Positions 46,262 to 57,999 are shown, counted from the first letter of the stretch. The stretch: DNA of 64,000 nt from Branchinecta lynchi (GCA_023053575.1 JAKZAP010000022.1:18166489-18230488); one strand, 5' to 3'. Translations and numbers: made by a program. The notes: generated from the sequence alone by a model not told the origin.

Positions 46262-46787
46262 CATAATAACACAATAATAATAATAATAATAATATCACAT
46301 AATAATAATAATAATAACAACGTTTATTTCCTGAATAGCTCATATAATTACTCGCTAGCGTCGGATCGTCACACAATTATTAACACGACTAAAACTGAGT
46401 CACTTCTCAATAATTACCTTAAAAACATTTATATGTATATACAATTAAAAACGAATGTATCACAGTTCAGAATTAAAATAGTTTACGAAATATGGTACAA
46501 ATGACGAAGATTCCGGTCAGTAGAGAGGATATCGAGTCGGACAAGTCTGGTACAATTACGGGTTGCAGCGCGAAGCCTTGTTTCGTCGAGTCTGGTTTGG
46601 GGCTTCGTAATCCGGTAGGAGAGATCTATGAAGATCAGAGGACAAGCATTTACGTCCAAAATCCATTGTCAACTTGTGTCGTCTGTCAGACAGAGTAGAG
46701 AGACCAAGCCTGTCTAGACCCGCTTCATACGAAGTGTAGGTCGCGCGTAGCATGATCTTCACTGCTCTCTTCTGAATCCCTTCAACA
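46262..46787 (-). pseudogene. CR1/L2-like LINE C-terminal fragment with (TTA)n tail
   Basis: The reverse strand encodes EGIQKRAVKIMLRATYTSYE and LSTLSDRRHKLTMDFGRKCL, then a basic C-terminus. A microsatellite of TTA/ATA units (46268-46320) follows the AGGAAATAAACGTTG end. The 5' side stops where the larger LINE (3' end near 46790) has landed. Confidence 0.6.
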
Positions 46788-46789
46788 AA

Positions 46790-48656
46790 CAATAAGATAA
46801 GATTTAAGATAAGATTTATTCCACTAAAAGCACAGAGGCCATGGGAAAAAAATAAACACAAACAAAAATAAAAAACACAAACCAAATAAATGCTAACTAT
46901 TTTACATATTCCTTTACAAGAATCTTTCTCTGTGGTTCATCGAGACCGAAAGGAATCTTCCCAACTTTTCCATATCACCAAATATTTTACTTCCCATTAC
47001 TTTTACCAACCAATCCTCTCCCCAATTATTAACACCAAAAATTTCCCCACGAAGATATGAAGGCTCAGGACATACGCACATTACGTGAAAAATATTTTCG
47101 TCCAAATGTCCACACATTGGGCAAAAGTAAGGACCAGACAACACTCTTACCTTACCCAAATATCTTCTACGCATTCCTAAAGGTAGACAATCACCTCGTA
47201 AACTCATTAACAACCTCAAATGATCTGCTGGAATCCCCGCCTTAAAATAAATTTCCTCCCCCCATGTCTCTTTGGCCTTCGCGTACAACCACAATGAATC
47301 AGATGCCTCCACCCCACACTGCCATAATTGTATTTCCTGGTCATGTAACCTAACCTCCACCTCCTTAGCAATACTCACACTATTACCTGCTCTAGGTCCT
47401 TTTCCATCACACCAAAAATGAGACAAACCGCTACTATCCAAAATACTTTTAACCTGTTTTGACCACGATTCCCTTGCTCCATCCTGGAGGGATTCCAGAT
47501 ATGCAGCCTTTAACGGTCTTACTCTCGGCAACGCTATTATTTTTTCCCAAAACCGTATCATACTAACAAGACGCCTACTCCTTAATGAAAATAAACCTAA
47601 ATCTCCTCTTATTACTAATGAATTAATCTTGCTACTAAGGCCTAGAACTCTTTTGAAGTAGCCTAATTGCACTTGTTCTAACTTAATACTCGGACTATAC
47701 CCCCAAATTTCCGCGGCGTAATGCATTACTGGAACTAGCTTAGACGAAAACACCTGTTTATGCATTCTTAAATTATTTATCTCTCTCAGCTCACTCTTCA
47801 ACAACATATTTAGGCACTTCTTCCCCTTCGCTAAACTAAAATCAACATGTTTCCCGTATTTCCCCTTTGACGACAACTTAAATCCCAAATAAATAAAATC
47901 TTCTTTATATTCAATATCTTCTCCTTCAAATTTTATTTTAATATTATCTAATTTCCCACCCTTCCTAAAACACATTACTGCCGTTTTTCTAACATTTAAT
48001 GTCAAGTCTTTCTTTCTCAAAAATTCCGCTGTAGTATCCACCAAAACCTGCAAATCTTCTTTTGAATTCGCGAGAAGTGCCACATCATCTGCGAACAATA
48101 ATAAACACAACTTAACTATATCAACGGATAACATGGGTGCCATTCTCTCATTCATATACTCTTGCCAATCGTTTATATACAAAGAAAATAACTTTGGAGA
48201 CAAATTACATCCTTGCTTTAAACCAATTTTTGATAAAAACTCCCTAAAACATTTCCCTGCTACCCTAACCACCAGTTTGACAACATTATAAATTTCCATG
48301 AAAATAATCACGAAAGGACGTGGGAATCCAATTTCAATTAATGTTTTCATTAATAATTCCCTTTTAACATTATCGAAAGCCCCCTTTAAATCAAGGAAAG
48401 CCACGTACAACCTCCCCCCTTTCTTTTTAGTATATTTACGTATCATAACATTCAAAATAAATATCTGGTCTAACGTACTATATCCCTCCCTGAATCCGGC
48501 CTGTAGCGAAGACATTTTCTCATTATCATTCAACCACACTTTCATTCTTAGGTCTAGCACTTTACAAAAAATCTTACTTAATACACTGCCTAAGTGGATC
48601 GCTCGGTAATTATCATGTATAGTCCTAATTCCCTTCTTATATATAGGGATAACTAT
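46790..48656 (-). pseudogene. LINE B reverse transcriptase, 3' portion
   Basis: The reverse-strand open frame (to 46914) holds RT motifs in order: LQAGFREGYSTLDQIF, VAFLDLKGAFDNV, LKQGCNLSPKLFSLYIND, LLFADDVALLANS, and YLGFKLSSKGKY, then a C-terminal CPMC...HVMC zinc motif. The 3' UTR ends in AATAAATCTTATCTTAAATC, a TCTTA-type tail, at 46790. The 5' portion of the same ORF lies at 54025-54780, interrupted by an LTR retrotransposon. The clade is uncertain (CR1/L2/Jockey region of the tree). Confidence 0.8.
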
Positions 48657-49235
48657 TGTTACGGTGATGCCATCTGCATTCCGTACGTTTTCCTTATGCC
48701 GCCGCTAGGCAGCGTTACTCCCTTCCATTGCCTGTGTCTTTTATCTTTTATACCGTCGCGGCCACTCTTTCGTATTACTTATTAACTCTCTGGCCACGCC
48801 GGGTGTGAGTCACCTTCTTCTAAAGACTTCTTTCCCGGTTCCCGGCCGGGTAACAACTCTTTTCACTTAAAGATTGTTCTTTTGTAAGTACATCTATTAA
48901 TAAAACCTTTTGTTTACTTACGGACCATAGGTCACTTCTATGAGTCTTTGTTAAGCTCCTTAGAGTGGGCTGGCCTGTAAGGCCTAGTGTATGATGGGTG
49001 GTTGATAACCTGTTTTGTGTTCGGTATGCAAACCATAGTGTGAATCGACCAGGGGAATCCATAATGAACCCGTGAAGTTCTGCACGTGTAGTAGGCCACC
49101 AACGCCCTAGGCCATCCTGACTCCGATGATTGTTTACCTGGACATTTACCATCTTATGTCCGGCTTACTACACCCCTCGCCATAACATCAGGTTTGAGAG
49201 TGCAAACTCCATATACAAATACAGTCATCGTAACA
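48657..49235 (+). repeat. 5' LTR
   Basis: 579 bp, apparently identical by eye to the 3' LTR. It starts TGTTACGGTG and ends TCATCGTAACA. A likely poly(A) signal, AATAAA, lies near 48898. Confidence 0.85.
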
Positions 49236-49378
49236 ATGGTTTCAGAAGTGGAATTTGGATTTTTTCCCCGCACCATTGTCGTATCAATGATATAAGAAGT
49301 GGATTTTGGATTTTTTTTTTCCCCACATCATTGTCGTAACTATGGTACATGAAGTGGGTTTTTGGATTTTTTTCCCCA
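49225..49378 (+). repeat. Three ~52-bp modules spanning LTR end and primer site
   Basis: The modules begin TCATCGTAACAATGG, TTGTCGTATCAATGA and TTGTCGTAACTATGG. Each continues with (T/C)A(G)AAGTGG, then TTTGGATTTTTT and CCCC. Lengths are 51, 54 and about 47 bp. The first module overlaps the last 11 bp of the LTR. Confidence 0.75.
49237..49251 (+). promoter_or_regulatory. Primer binding site, tRNA-Leu-like
   Basis: TGGTTTCAGAAGTGG starts two bases after the LTR. Animal tRNA-Leu 3' ends are complementary to sequence of the form TGGTGTCAGAAGTGG, so 14 of 15 bases fit. The tRNA identity is from memory and not certain. Confidence 0.5.
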
Positions 49379-49379
49379 T

Positions 49380-51190
49380 TGCTTTATTATAATAATAGGT
49401 TAAAAGTAAATTTGCAATTTTTTTTTGTCGAAGAATGTAAAGTAAAATTTTCTGATTTTTTTTTCTTCGAAGAACGTAAAGTAAAAACTTTGGATTTTTT
49501 TTTTCGAAGAACGTAAACTAAAATTTTTGGGAATTTGTTTATTGTTTGGAATAAATTATAGGTTTAATAGCAAGAATGGGGAATTATTATAAGATTTAAG
49601 GGGGAAAATAACTTAAAAATTAAATTTTGGTCGATTTACGCTTTGGTTTGTAGTACTGGACTTTTTTATCGTTTAGTTTAAAGTAAGCGTTACCTTATGA
49701 CAACTTAGGCCTAATATCCCCATTTTTCTTGAGGTATGCCCCAGATAAGTGAGGCAAGTCCTCTATTTATGAGTAAAAATATGGGTAATAATATTTTTAT
49801 TTTGGGTAATTAAGGATATTTATTAGGTGAGGTTCCACTAATAGCATGATTGATGGGTCCATTAAGATTGCATTTGCCAGAAGTTTTGTAACTTCTTGGG
49901 CTGGTTAATAGTTAGTATGACTGTTACATATTATTTTTTGATGAATATTTATGATATATTATTCCCTGATCAGGAATTTATCTTTCATGAATTATGTGGA
50001 GCATTTTCATAGGTATTTTTCACCAGTGGTTTTGTTGTCATCGTTGTTTGTGTTAGTCAGGAATCGCGACCTGAGCTAACAAATAGCCTCACAGATTAGA
50101 ATTTTGTATGGAAATGGATGTTACGTCCATATTTTCCTGTTATGACAGAATTATGACCTGTTCTGACATTACAGATGATGTTTATGAATGTGAATATAGT
50201 TTAGTGGTACGATTGTGTCCCCTATTTTTTTTTAGTCATCCTTCTTTGCTGCCAGTTTATCCGTTATGTTTACTTTATAACTGGGTTGGTTAGCTAAGTT
50301 GGAGACCCTCCCCCCCTTGTATGCTTGTTGATATGGTATCAGTAGGCCTCACTTTTTTTTTAGTCAACCTACTTTCCTGGCAATGTATCCCTTATGTTTC
50401 CTTAATAAGTGGGTCGTTAGGTTAAGTTGGGAGACCCTTCCCCCCCTATAGGCATATTTATTGAGATGAATTGTGGTGCTATTAGTCCCTGTGTTATTAT
50501 GTTCCCCTCTCCCTGAGATATAGCACCACTGTTCTAAGACCTTTGTCAGAAGGCAAGAAGGTATTAGCCTTTATTATAAGGCTTTATTGAGAGATGATGA
50601 GTCACATTGTGACCATGCCCCTTCACGTAGTTTTATTATTCCCCCCTCCCCCTTACCTGATGGGCTATTCTCTTAATGATAGAGATTTGTATATGACATT
50701 GAAGTCATAGTGAGTGAACTAAAAAGTAATGTCATAGGTTAAGGACCATGTATCTTTCTATGAGGTTGTATGTTAAACAAACAATGAATAACCCATTTGT
50801 GTGAGATGTTTTTTTTATATGATATGTAATATTCCAGTCATATTTCTTAGTTTTTTTGACAAAAATATTCTTCAAGAATTAAAAATACCTCATAAAATGA
50901 GAGATTTATGTGGTAATAATTCACATTTGGTATTTAGGTTAGAAGAGTTGGAACCTCACATATTTTTTTTTACAAGTTGTCATATGGTAGTGTTTACTTT
51001 ATTGGTTGTTGCCCCCATTGTATATTGGTCCCTGGTCAGTCTTCTCTTTTCTCTCATATTTTTTTTTTGGATCTCATTTGGGAGATTTCTCTTTGATATT
51101 TTTGTTTATTACATTGAATTAAATCTAAAAAGTAAGAAGTATTCTGATTATATTGAATAAGTTAAAGATATAAAGATAGTATCTAGCTTA
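49380..51190 (+). other. LTR element internal AT-rich leader
   Basis: About 1.8 kb of T-rich sequence where gag-pol would be expected. A 120-codon hydrophobic frame (50801-51160) is probably just the result of T-rich codons. Paired motifs around GAGACCCT(C/T)CCCCCC (50303, 50430) suggest duplication. Confidence 0.55.
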
Positions 51191-51206
51191 TTCATGATTC
51201 CAAACC

Positions 51207-51656
51207 GTGTTACCGGTCGGGGCCCTTTTGGCATTGGCATTTGATTCAGATTCAGGAGATAGTATTCAGTCAAATCAATCATCCCAGGCTTTAGCCCAGC
51301 CTTTAACTTCAACAACTTCTAATAATTCGGAATGTAACCTTAATGAATCCCCAATAAATCCGCCGGCTGCTTCTGTCCAACGCGACGAGTTCGAGCCGAC
51401 GCCTACTTCGTCTTGGTATGGGACTCCCTTACCGTCCCCGACGCTGCACGACCGACCCATCTTCATCCCTTCCCCATCCCCCCCTGAAGTCTTCAACGCT
51501 CCAGTCCTGCCTATCCCGACTACGGCAGCGTCTTTCGTCGACCCACCAACTTCTCCCATTCCGTCGACCTCCACCCAGCCCATTCCGGAGCTGCGACGTT
51601 CGGTCAGGCACCGCAACCCACCTGAGCGGTATGCCTCTCACGACCACAGACATTAG
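51207..51656 (+). pseudogene. pol C-terminal-tail-like ORF
   Basis: 149 codons rich in S, T and P, ending ELRRSVRHRNPPERYASHDH. A basic R(R/K)S-x-R-x-R-x-PP-x-R-Y motif is common in the tail after integrase in gypsy-like Pol proteins, and low-complexity S/T/P linkers precede it there. The integrase core itself is absent. The frame opens with GTG; no ATG of the usual kind is visible, consistent with a remnant of a longer polyprotein. Confidence 0.5.
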
Positions 51657-51879
51657 ACCTGTCCCCCAGACACGGCGACATCTCCAACCCTGACGTGACA
51701 TTTATACATTTCTGCGCCAATGCGCCATTTACTCCGCCAGCGGCATATATGCCTTTGCAGCCTGGCCGTTTTCAAACCCTCTACCCTGATGTGACACTGA
51801 CATCTGATGTAAATAGTTTACCGTGATAGTTTCGCGTACCTGCGGCCACAATTCATAAGGCCCATCATGGCAGATTGCC

Positions 51880-52330
51880 TACTGTTTTGTGTGTTTAGCA
51901 TATTCGGCCAAGTTCGGCTCGGCTCTGTCCATACTCGCTTGTGTGCTTGACAAGCCGCCATTAGTGTTCCCTCTTTATACCACTTTAATGTTTGTACTGC
52001 CTGTGTGGCCGATTCTGTTCGGCTCAGTTCTATTCGCCTGTGTGGCCGATAAGCCACGAACATCGTTTCTTTTGTGTTACGTTATGTACTGCCTGTGTGG
52101 CCTAGTTCGGTTCTCTTGTGATATTTGCCTGTGTGGTCGACTAGCCGTCGCTAGTGTTCCCTCCTTTTTATTATTTAATGTTTATGTACTGCCTGTGTGG
52201 CCGAGGCCGGTTTCGCCTAAATGTACAGTCCTTTGTTTTTCTGACAAGCAAGTTCAAGTTCCTTCTTTGTTGTTGCCTTTGTGGCTTATTTTTTTGCAAA
52301 TTATGCCCTTCTGGCCAAGTATTTGCAGAG
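51880..52330 (+). repeat. Degenerate CCTGTGTGGCCGA repeats
   Basis: (TACTG)CCTGTGTGGCC(G/T)A occurs about five times at irregular spacing, interleaved with AGTGTTCCCTCC(T)TTT and GTTCGGCTC motifs. It lies within the LTR element. Confidence 0.6.
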
Positions 52331-52744
52331 ATTCATGATCTCATGATGGATTTGTGGCATTTTGTCACTGTTATATATATTATGTTTGTTATGTTGGCCT
52401 TCTGCCTCTATATCAATTTAACTTTGGCATTTTGCCGTTATATTAAATTAAGCCTTCTGCCATTATCCACTTTGGTAAATATTGTTTATTATTTATTTAT
52501 ATGAAGTTTTGTTGGACTTAGGAGTTTAGCACCTGTTAACCCCAAACTGGCATTCGGGTGGTTTTTCTTTTATTGGGTGGACATCGGGTGGTATAATTAT
52601 TTTCGTATCTTTTATATACGAAGAATCTGACCAATTCTTTCTTTTTTTTTTCACTTTTATAGAATTCACTTAACATTACATAAAATTAATTAAACTTTAA
52701 AAACAATCCCCTGTTCCTTTCTTTTTATTGTCCCCTGAGGGTGG

Positions 52745-53318
52745 ATCAGTACGCGGTACATCAGCAGCCCAGCGCAACTTCGGCCATTTCCAGCAGCCCA
52801 GCGCAAATCCAGCATAAGCAGCACCATTTCCATCACCTCCAGCCTTAGACAATATCAGCTCCAGCCTAAACCAACATCCTCATATCCAGCGCCTGAATCA
52901 ACATCGTCCTATCCAGCGCCCGTACCAGCTCTGCGACGCACATCTCGCCAGAGTACGCTCCACCTGCCCAGCCAACTCGCAGTCTTCGGCCACCTAATTA
53001 ACCAGCTCCAGCTTTAACCACCATCTTTCCCGCTTGCTTATGCAACATCACCATCTACACCGTTCCAGCGCAACACCAGCACCATCCGCTTTTGCCATAC
53101 CGGTACCAGCTAACAGCTCCACCTGTTCACCAACATCTTCCCCGCCTGCAAGACCACCCATCGCCTATGCCGCTCCAGCAACACCAACACCATCCGCTTT
53201 TGCTATGCCCGTACCAGCTGACCCCTCAAACCACAAAGCTGACGAACCACCATGCCGACTCTACATCGCCACTCCACCCTCTTGTATTTCTCTAAACTTT
53301 AAAAATAATATATTTTAA
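52745..53318 (+). other. Pro/Ala-rich low-complexity region with an ORF
   Basis: CCAGC-rich sequence. The frame at 53034-53318 encodes repeats ATPAPSAFAIPVPA and ATPTPSAFAMPVPA. It is possibly another remnant of the pol tail or a gag-like linker. No function can be assigned. Confidence 0.4.
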
Positions 53319-53445
53319 TTTGGGTCTAAGGTCAGATTTATGTAACATTTATGGTTAACTTTAAGCAGATGGATGCCAAAAGTTTGTTAATCTGGTGCTT
53401 AACTTTTAAGTCCGTGGGTCACGGACTCAATATGGAGGGGAGGTA

Positions 53446-54024
53446 TGTTACGGTGATGCCATCTGCATTCCGTACGTTTTCCTTATGCCGCCGCTAGGCA
53501 GCGTTACTCCCTTCCATTGCCTGTGTCTTTTATCTTTTATACCGTCGCGGCCACTCTTTCGTATTACTTATTAACTCTCTGGCCACGCCGGGTGTGAGTC
53601 ACCTTCTTCTAAAGACTTCTTTCCCGGTTCCCGGCCGGGTAACAACTCTTTTCACTTAAAGATTGTTCTTTTGTAAGTACATCTATTAATAAAACCTTTT
53701 GTTTACTTACGGACCATAGGTCACTTCTATGAGTCTTTGTTAAGCTCCTTAGAGTGGGCTGGCCTGTAAGGCCTAGTGTATGATGGGTGGTTGATAACCT
53801 GTTTTGTGTTCGGTATGCAAACCATAGTGTGAATCGACCAGGGGAATCCATAATGAACCCGTGAAGTTCTGCACGTGTAGTAGGCCACCAACGCCCTAGG
53901 CCATCCTGACTCCGATGATTGTTTACCTGGACATTTACCATCTTATGTCCGGCTTACTACACCCCTCGCCATAACATCAGGTTTGAGAGTGCAAACTCCA
54001 TATACAAATACAGTCATCGTAACA
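53446..54024 (+). repeat. 3' LTR
   Basis: 579 bp, no difference from the 5' LTR seen by eye. Preceded by the purine tract, followed by the CTAT target copy. Confidence 0.85.
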
Positions 54025-54780
54025 CTATTGACGTCCTCCATTGATCCGGCCAAGTAGCCGTATTAATTATACAAGAAAATATAACCGCCAAAACTTGCAC
54101 TATCGCATCTTTACCCCATCGCCACACAATTGCCGGTATACCATCATTTCCGGGGGCCGATCTACCCCTCATTTTCCTTCATACATCCCAAACTTCTGTA
54201 TTTGTAACCGGGCCTAATAGACCGTAGTCTGCTTCCATTAATGGGTAGCAAACATGGTTTCGCGTCTCTTCTTTAAAACTTGTAGAAAAGGTTTCTTCCT
54301 TCTCTTTTTCCTCCTTTTTCTCAAAAAATTCAGGCCATGAATCAGCCTCTGGTGCGGTATTTCTGGGTACTCCGTTCACAGATCCGCGAACATTTTTCCA
54401 AAAATTCCTACTATCCTTACATGTGAATGCCCTAATAATAATTTCTCTCGATTCTCTCTCAAAAATACATTGCCGTATTTTTATCTCCTTTAATTTGATG
54501 CATCTCCCAGGTACCTTGTCTGTTCTTATTTCAGCATCCATTATTGACTCATTAAAAAGTAACGTAATACACGAGATTTTCGTCAGTAAGTATTCTTGTA
54601 CGGCTGACGTCAGAACTACGTAGTTTCGAAATGAACTTCCAGGATCATCTTTTCGAATAAGCCCCTTTACCTTCCCTTGCTATTAGAAATGTTGCGACAT
54701 TTTCTGAAGCAGCTCTTGTAATATTGAAACAAAGCTTTGATGGATCAATAGAGTTTCGGATTTCTGCGTTTTACGACCGA
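54025..54780 (-). pseudogene. LINE B reverse transcriptase, 5' portion
   Basis: The reverse strand carries the pre-RT and finger region, including NFWKNVRGSVNG, then after a TGA (54179-54181) GRSAPGNDGIPAIVWRWGKD and WPDQWRTSIV at the LTR-element junction. The frame resumes at 48656 as IPIYKKG once one 4-bp target copy is discounted. The endonuclease is missing; the sequence fades near 54780 beside a hAT-like CAGGGGCGTATTAAGGAT end. The internal TGA shows that the LINE was already decaying or has decayed since. Confidence 0.75.
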
Positions 54781-55461
54781 GATTCCCATCATCTGCGACC
54801 AGGGGCGTATTAAGGATTTCAGTTCGGGACAGTGGTACAACCTGATTACCTGACCTGACATTTTGTCAAGACTGAGTTCAGAGCCGGCCAGGAAGAGCTC
54901 CGTTATAGTTCCTGCGGGACCGACCAGAACTTTCAGAGCGTGCAATATTTGTTTGTTGAATGTTTAAAGAAAGAAAGTTGAAGGGTTTAAAGTTCGATGA
55001 AAGTTTTGAAATTATGGAAAAATAACGGGAAAAAGAAAGTCATGTTAAAATGAAAAGTTGAGAGAGGATATAGTTTAGATGACTTTAATTCGATAGGTCG
55101 CTCATTACCATTTGTACGTGTAAAAAAAAAAGATATAATTTAAGACTTTGAGGGTAATTAAAAGTGGAGTCACCTCGTCAGGTCATACTGGACGGAAGCG
55201 AAGAAAAAGATATACGCGGCAAAAAAAGAGCGTGCATTGTATAAAGAAAGTAAGATGACCTTGTCGAGTGAAAGATTACCGCCTTAATCTGATGCTTTAT
55301 CCTCTGTCAGATTCAAGGTCATACATTTTCCTTGTTACCGTACCGCACGTGCTTATTTTTTGCCGTTTCGTCTGTGCGAAACCTGATTTGCTCTGGCAGC
55401 TCGCGATTGCGACAACCGAATCGGGTTTGTCTGTGGGTTTCCGGGAACACTTTCTAGTAAT
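54781..55461. other. Unassigned; hAT-like terminus at left
   Basis: CAGGGGCGTATTAAGGAT at 54801 resembles a hAT end. No partner was found. No gene recognised. Confidence 0.35.
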
Positions 55462-55621
55462 AGTGCGAACACACGATCAGGGTTGGCTGCTCCCGGTCTG
55501 GAATTCCAGCCCAGATTTTGGGCACCATCATCACATCCATATGGAAAAATTGAAAAATTTTCAACTTGATGATGAAACTGCAGGAAATCCGGCCGGGAAA
55601 TCCTGATCGTGTGTTCGCACT
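55462..55621. mobile_element. 160-bp MITE
   Basis: The terminal inverted repeats are AGTGCGAACACACGATCAGG. The body contains a facing GGAATTCC-type segment. No certain target duplication. Only one copy is seen in this window. Confidence 0.6.
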
Positions 55622-55719
55622 TTAAGCGAAGCGTATAAACCGAGTACTACTGTTCTGGGATCGTTCCATATCCACATTTTATTTGTCTCGAAAACCTGTG
55701 ACAAGTTAATGCTAGGTAA

Positions 55720-55910
55720 ATGTATGTATGTGTGTATGAATATATTTATTTCCCATCAAATGAAAAGAAATGGAGTACACAATGAAAAGAAAACGAAAAA
55801 CATACTACGAGAGAATACACTAGCACAAGAGAAACAAAGAACAAAGTGGATATCTAAATACAAAAGACAAAACTATTGCCTCAAAATAGTTTCCCAAGGA
55901 TGAGCAACAA
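55720..55910 (-). mobile_element. LINE 3' end, reverse
   Basis: The reverse strand reads CCAT...ATGGGAAATAAATATA, then a CATA(CA)-rich tail: a stem-loop and short-repeat tail as elsewhere. No coding motif upstream was recognised. Confidence 0.4.
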
Positions 55911-56690
55911 TATCAGAGTTGTATCTGGCGATCTGGGCTATGATTGCTTCATCAGTGTTGATAATCCCATATCGACTTGTACAAAACGGTTACTAGTAAA
56001 TTCAAACTCTTTTTATTTGTAAAAGCAGCCCAATGACGGCTATTGATAGATAGATAAGTATTCTTATTCGCAAAAGAAATGTTATGGCCTACGCCATATT
56101 TGTTGGCATCGTCATAGTTACAATCCATGAACTCGCACATAAATCCTAGCTATGCAACAATCATAAATAACTTTATATATATTTCCTACCAGCGTTCTAT
56201 GGTGTGATAAATACTTCAGGCTGCAGTCCAATAGCCTCTTTGAGATGAAAATTAACCCATCATAATGCAGTTGCAAAACACCAGAGTAATCAAAAACAAT
56301 TCTGACATAATACAGCCACTCAATAAAGGGTGTAAATGGTGTAAAACTGAAGAAAGCTCTGACTTTTGCTGCAACAATCACAAATAATCGCACTTTCTTG
56401 AAGATTCGGAATTCATCTCTCAGAACACATGCACGGAAGCAATTTCGAATATTTGTGGTTTGTAGCGATCATGAAATCTCCATGGTACGCTAAGGTAATG
56501 AGGTTCTGCAAGAACTCAGAAACGACAAAATCGGAAGCGATGGCACGTACTATTTGGAAACTCTTTATTCTTGAGGTACTTACATAAATTAAATCGTATG
56601 TACTGTCCTCTGTGCTTTAATAAAACCTTACATTTATTACGGTTGTTCACTTTGGGCTAGCAACTTTTACGGTAATTACAAGAAAATACA
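55911..56690. other. Unassigned; another (ATCT)n reverse tail near 56040
   Basis: GATAGATAGATAAGTATTCT at 56044 could be a reverse LINE tail. The rest holds no recognised feature. Confidence 0.35.
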
Positions 56691-57120
56691 GATACAGCAA
56701 AACAAAGCTCTACGAGCAATCGGTAAGTATGAGAGAGAGTGTTGTGAGTACTGATTCTATATTTCGAAAGTATAATATTTTAAATGTTGGACAAACTAGA
56801 GATTACCAGATTGGAACGTTTGTATACCAGTGTCTTTACGAACTTGGCCCAAAAGTGTTTTCTGATTTATTTAAAATGAACATGTTTAATCATGAGTATA
56901 ACAAAAAAAAATGCGGAACTATACTGGCCAGCCAAGCGAGAAACAGTAGTATTTCCATCCATTCTCGTTCCCGAAATAGTTTACTTCACAAGTGCATCCT
57001 TTTTTCCAGTGCTTTCTTTTTTCATTAGTTATTTATTATGTTGTTTGTTGGTGTATTTAGAAAATGGGAAAACTTTACTACTGCACGCCAGCAAAAACGT
57101 ACGTTTTTCCATTAGTCAGT
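56690..57120 (+). pseudogene. LINE C-terminal fragment (frameshifted)
   Basis: Two frames together read NKALRAIGKYERE, then TDSIFRKYNILNVGQTRDYQ and IGTFVYQCLYELGPKVFSD. This is the C-terminal domain seen after RT in many CR1/L2/Jockey-type LINEs. A stop and a +1 shift lie between the two parts at about 56745. Confidence 0.65.
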
Positions 57121-57702
57121 AGATGTAAATACAGAAGAGTTAAACTTTGTTTATTAATAAAATAAGTATCCTAAGTATCCTATCATCCTATCTTCTCTAT
57201 TGGCAATGCAATGCGTATCATGCTAGCCACATTTGTTCTCTTTTCGTAACGCATCATGCCCCCGATCATTGTCTCCAAAGAGTGTATTCGTCCGAAAACC
57301 GATTAAGCAAATTTGCCAAGGTTGTCGTGCAAGGCAAGTGACATGGTAAGAACAGCCGAAGGCGTGTGTAATTTTCTGTAAGTATAGCATAGTTTGAGTG
57401 TCAACTATCTCGAATATTTTACCAGAAACACTATGTAGTGCGAGTATAATGATTTGAATACTGTTGGCAAACTCAGTCAATGAGATAACAAATAATTGGA
57501 TTGCAGGATGACCTAGCAGACGCGGCAAGTTACTGCGACGATCTTCTTTTCGCCTTCAGGCGTATAAGTCAACTGGTGCTTTGAGAAAAGTGTACAAGTT
57601 GCAGGACGGTCGTTTACGACGGTCCCCATCTAGATAACGCGGACCATTTTTTGCCCCGTTGCTCAGTCGAAGCTGAATATCGAAAGTTGCTCTATGTGAA
57701 TT
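57121..57702. other. Unassigned intronic sequence
   Basis: No gene or repeat recognised. Confidence 0.4.
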
Positions 57703-57999
57703 TGAGCGTGTTGCACCCTTGTAACAATAGTAACTATTAGAGTTATCATTTTACGTTCTTACCTCGTAAGAAGTTACTACGATGGCCATTCGAAATAGTA
57801 CCTAATAGTAACTATTTGCTTACCATGTTCAATAGCATAGCAAACGGCGTAACTTTGAATCTCTGTAACTGGCCAGGATTAGTCCATGGCATGATATTTT
57901 GACGAAAATAGAAAAAATGCGTTCCAGCCTTGAAGCCAAGAAGCCAAAACTCAGAACGTCATACGTAGTAACTACAGTAAATAGGGGGAACACACTCTT
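57703..57999. mobile_element. MITE M, copy 2 (inverted relative to copy 1)
   Basis: The ends are (T)TGAGCGTGTTGCA and GGGGAACACACTCTTT. Shared internal blocks with 35898-36195 include AGTAACTATTTGCTTACCA, TGGCATGATATT and GCGTTCCAGCCTTGA. Diverged more than copy 1. Confidence 0.6.

Larger units (their letters stand above)
48657..54024 (+). mobile_element. LTR retrotransposon, 5.37 kb, lacking gag-pol
   Basis: Two 579-bp LTRs (TGTTACGG...CGTAACA) flank 4.2 kb. The target duplication is CTAT (48653-48656, 54025-54028), or ACTAT if the last A is shared. A primer site follows the 5' LTR and a purine tract (GGAGGGGAGG, 53435-53444) precedes the 3' LTR. No gag, protease, RT, RNase H or integrase is recognisable inside. 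Only a pol-tail-like ORF (51207-51656) and low-complexity frames remain. Strand was set by the PBS/PPT order. Gypsy-like by the PBS and PPT pattern; this is an inference. Confidence 0.85.

Noticed and set aside
46268..46320. ATA/TTA microsatellite as an independent repeat
   Set aside because: It directly follows a LINE 3' end on the reverse strand and is best read as its tail.
48820..49152. 110-codon reverse ORF, repeated at 53609-53941
   Set aside because: It is identical in both LTRs because the LTRs are repeats; it is antisense to the LTR transcript and has no domain.
50801..51160. Hydrophobic 120-codon ORF, possibly envelope-like
   Set aside because: T-rich DNA yields F/L-rich frames by default; no signal peptide, cysteine pattern or fusion-like motif supports an envelope protein.
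55268..55606. 112-codon ORF
   Set aside because: Its second half is the 160-bp MITE at 55462-55621; no family match.
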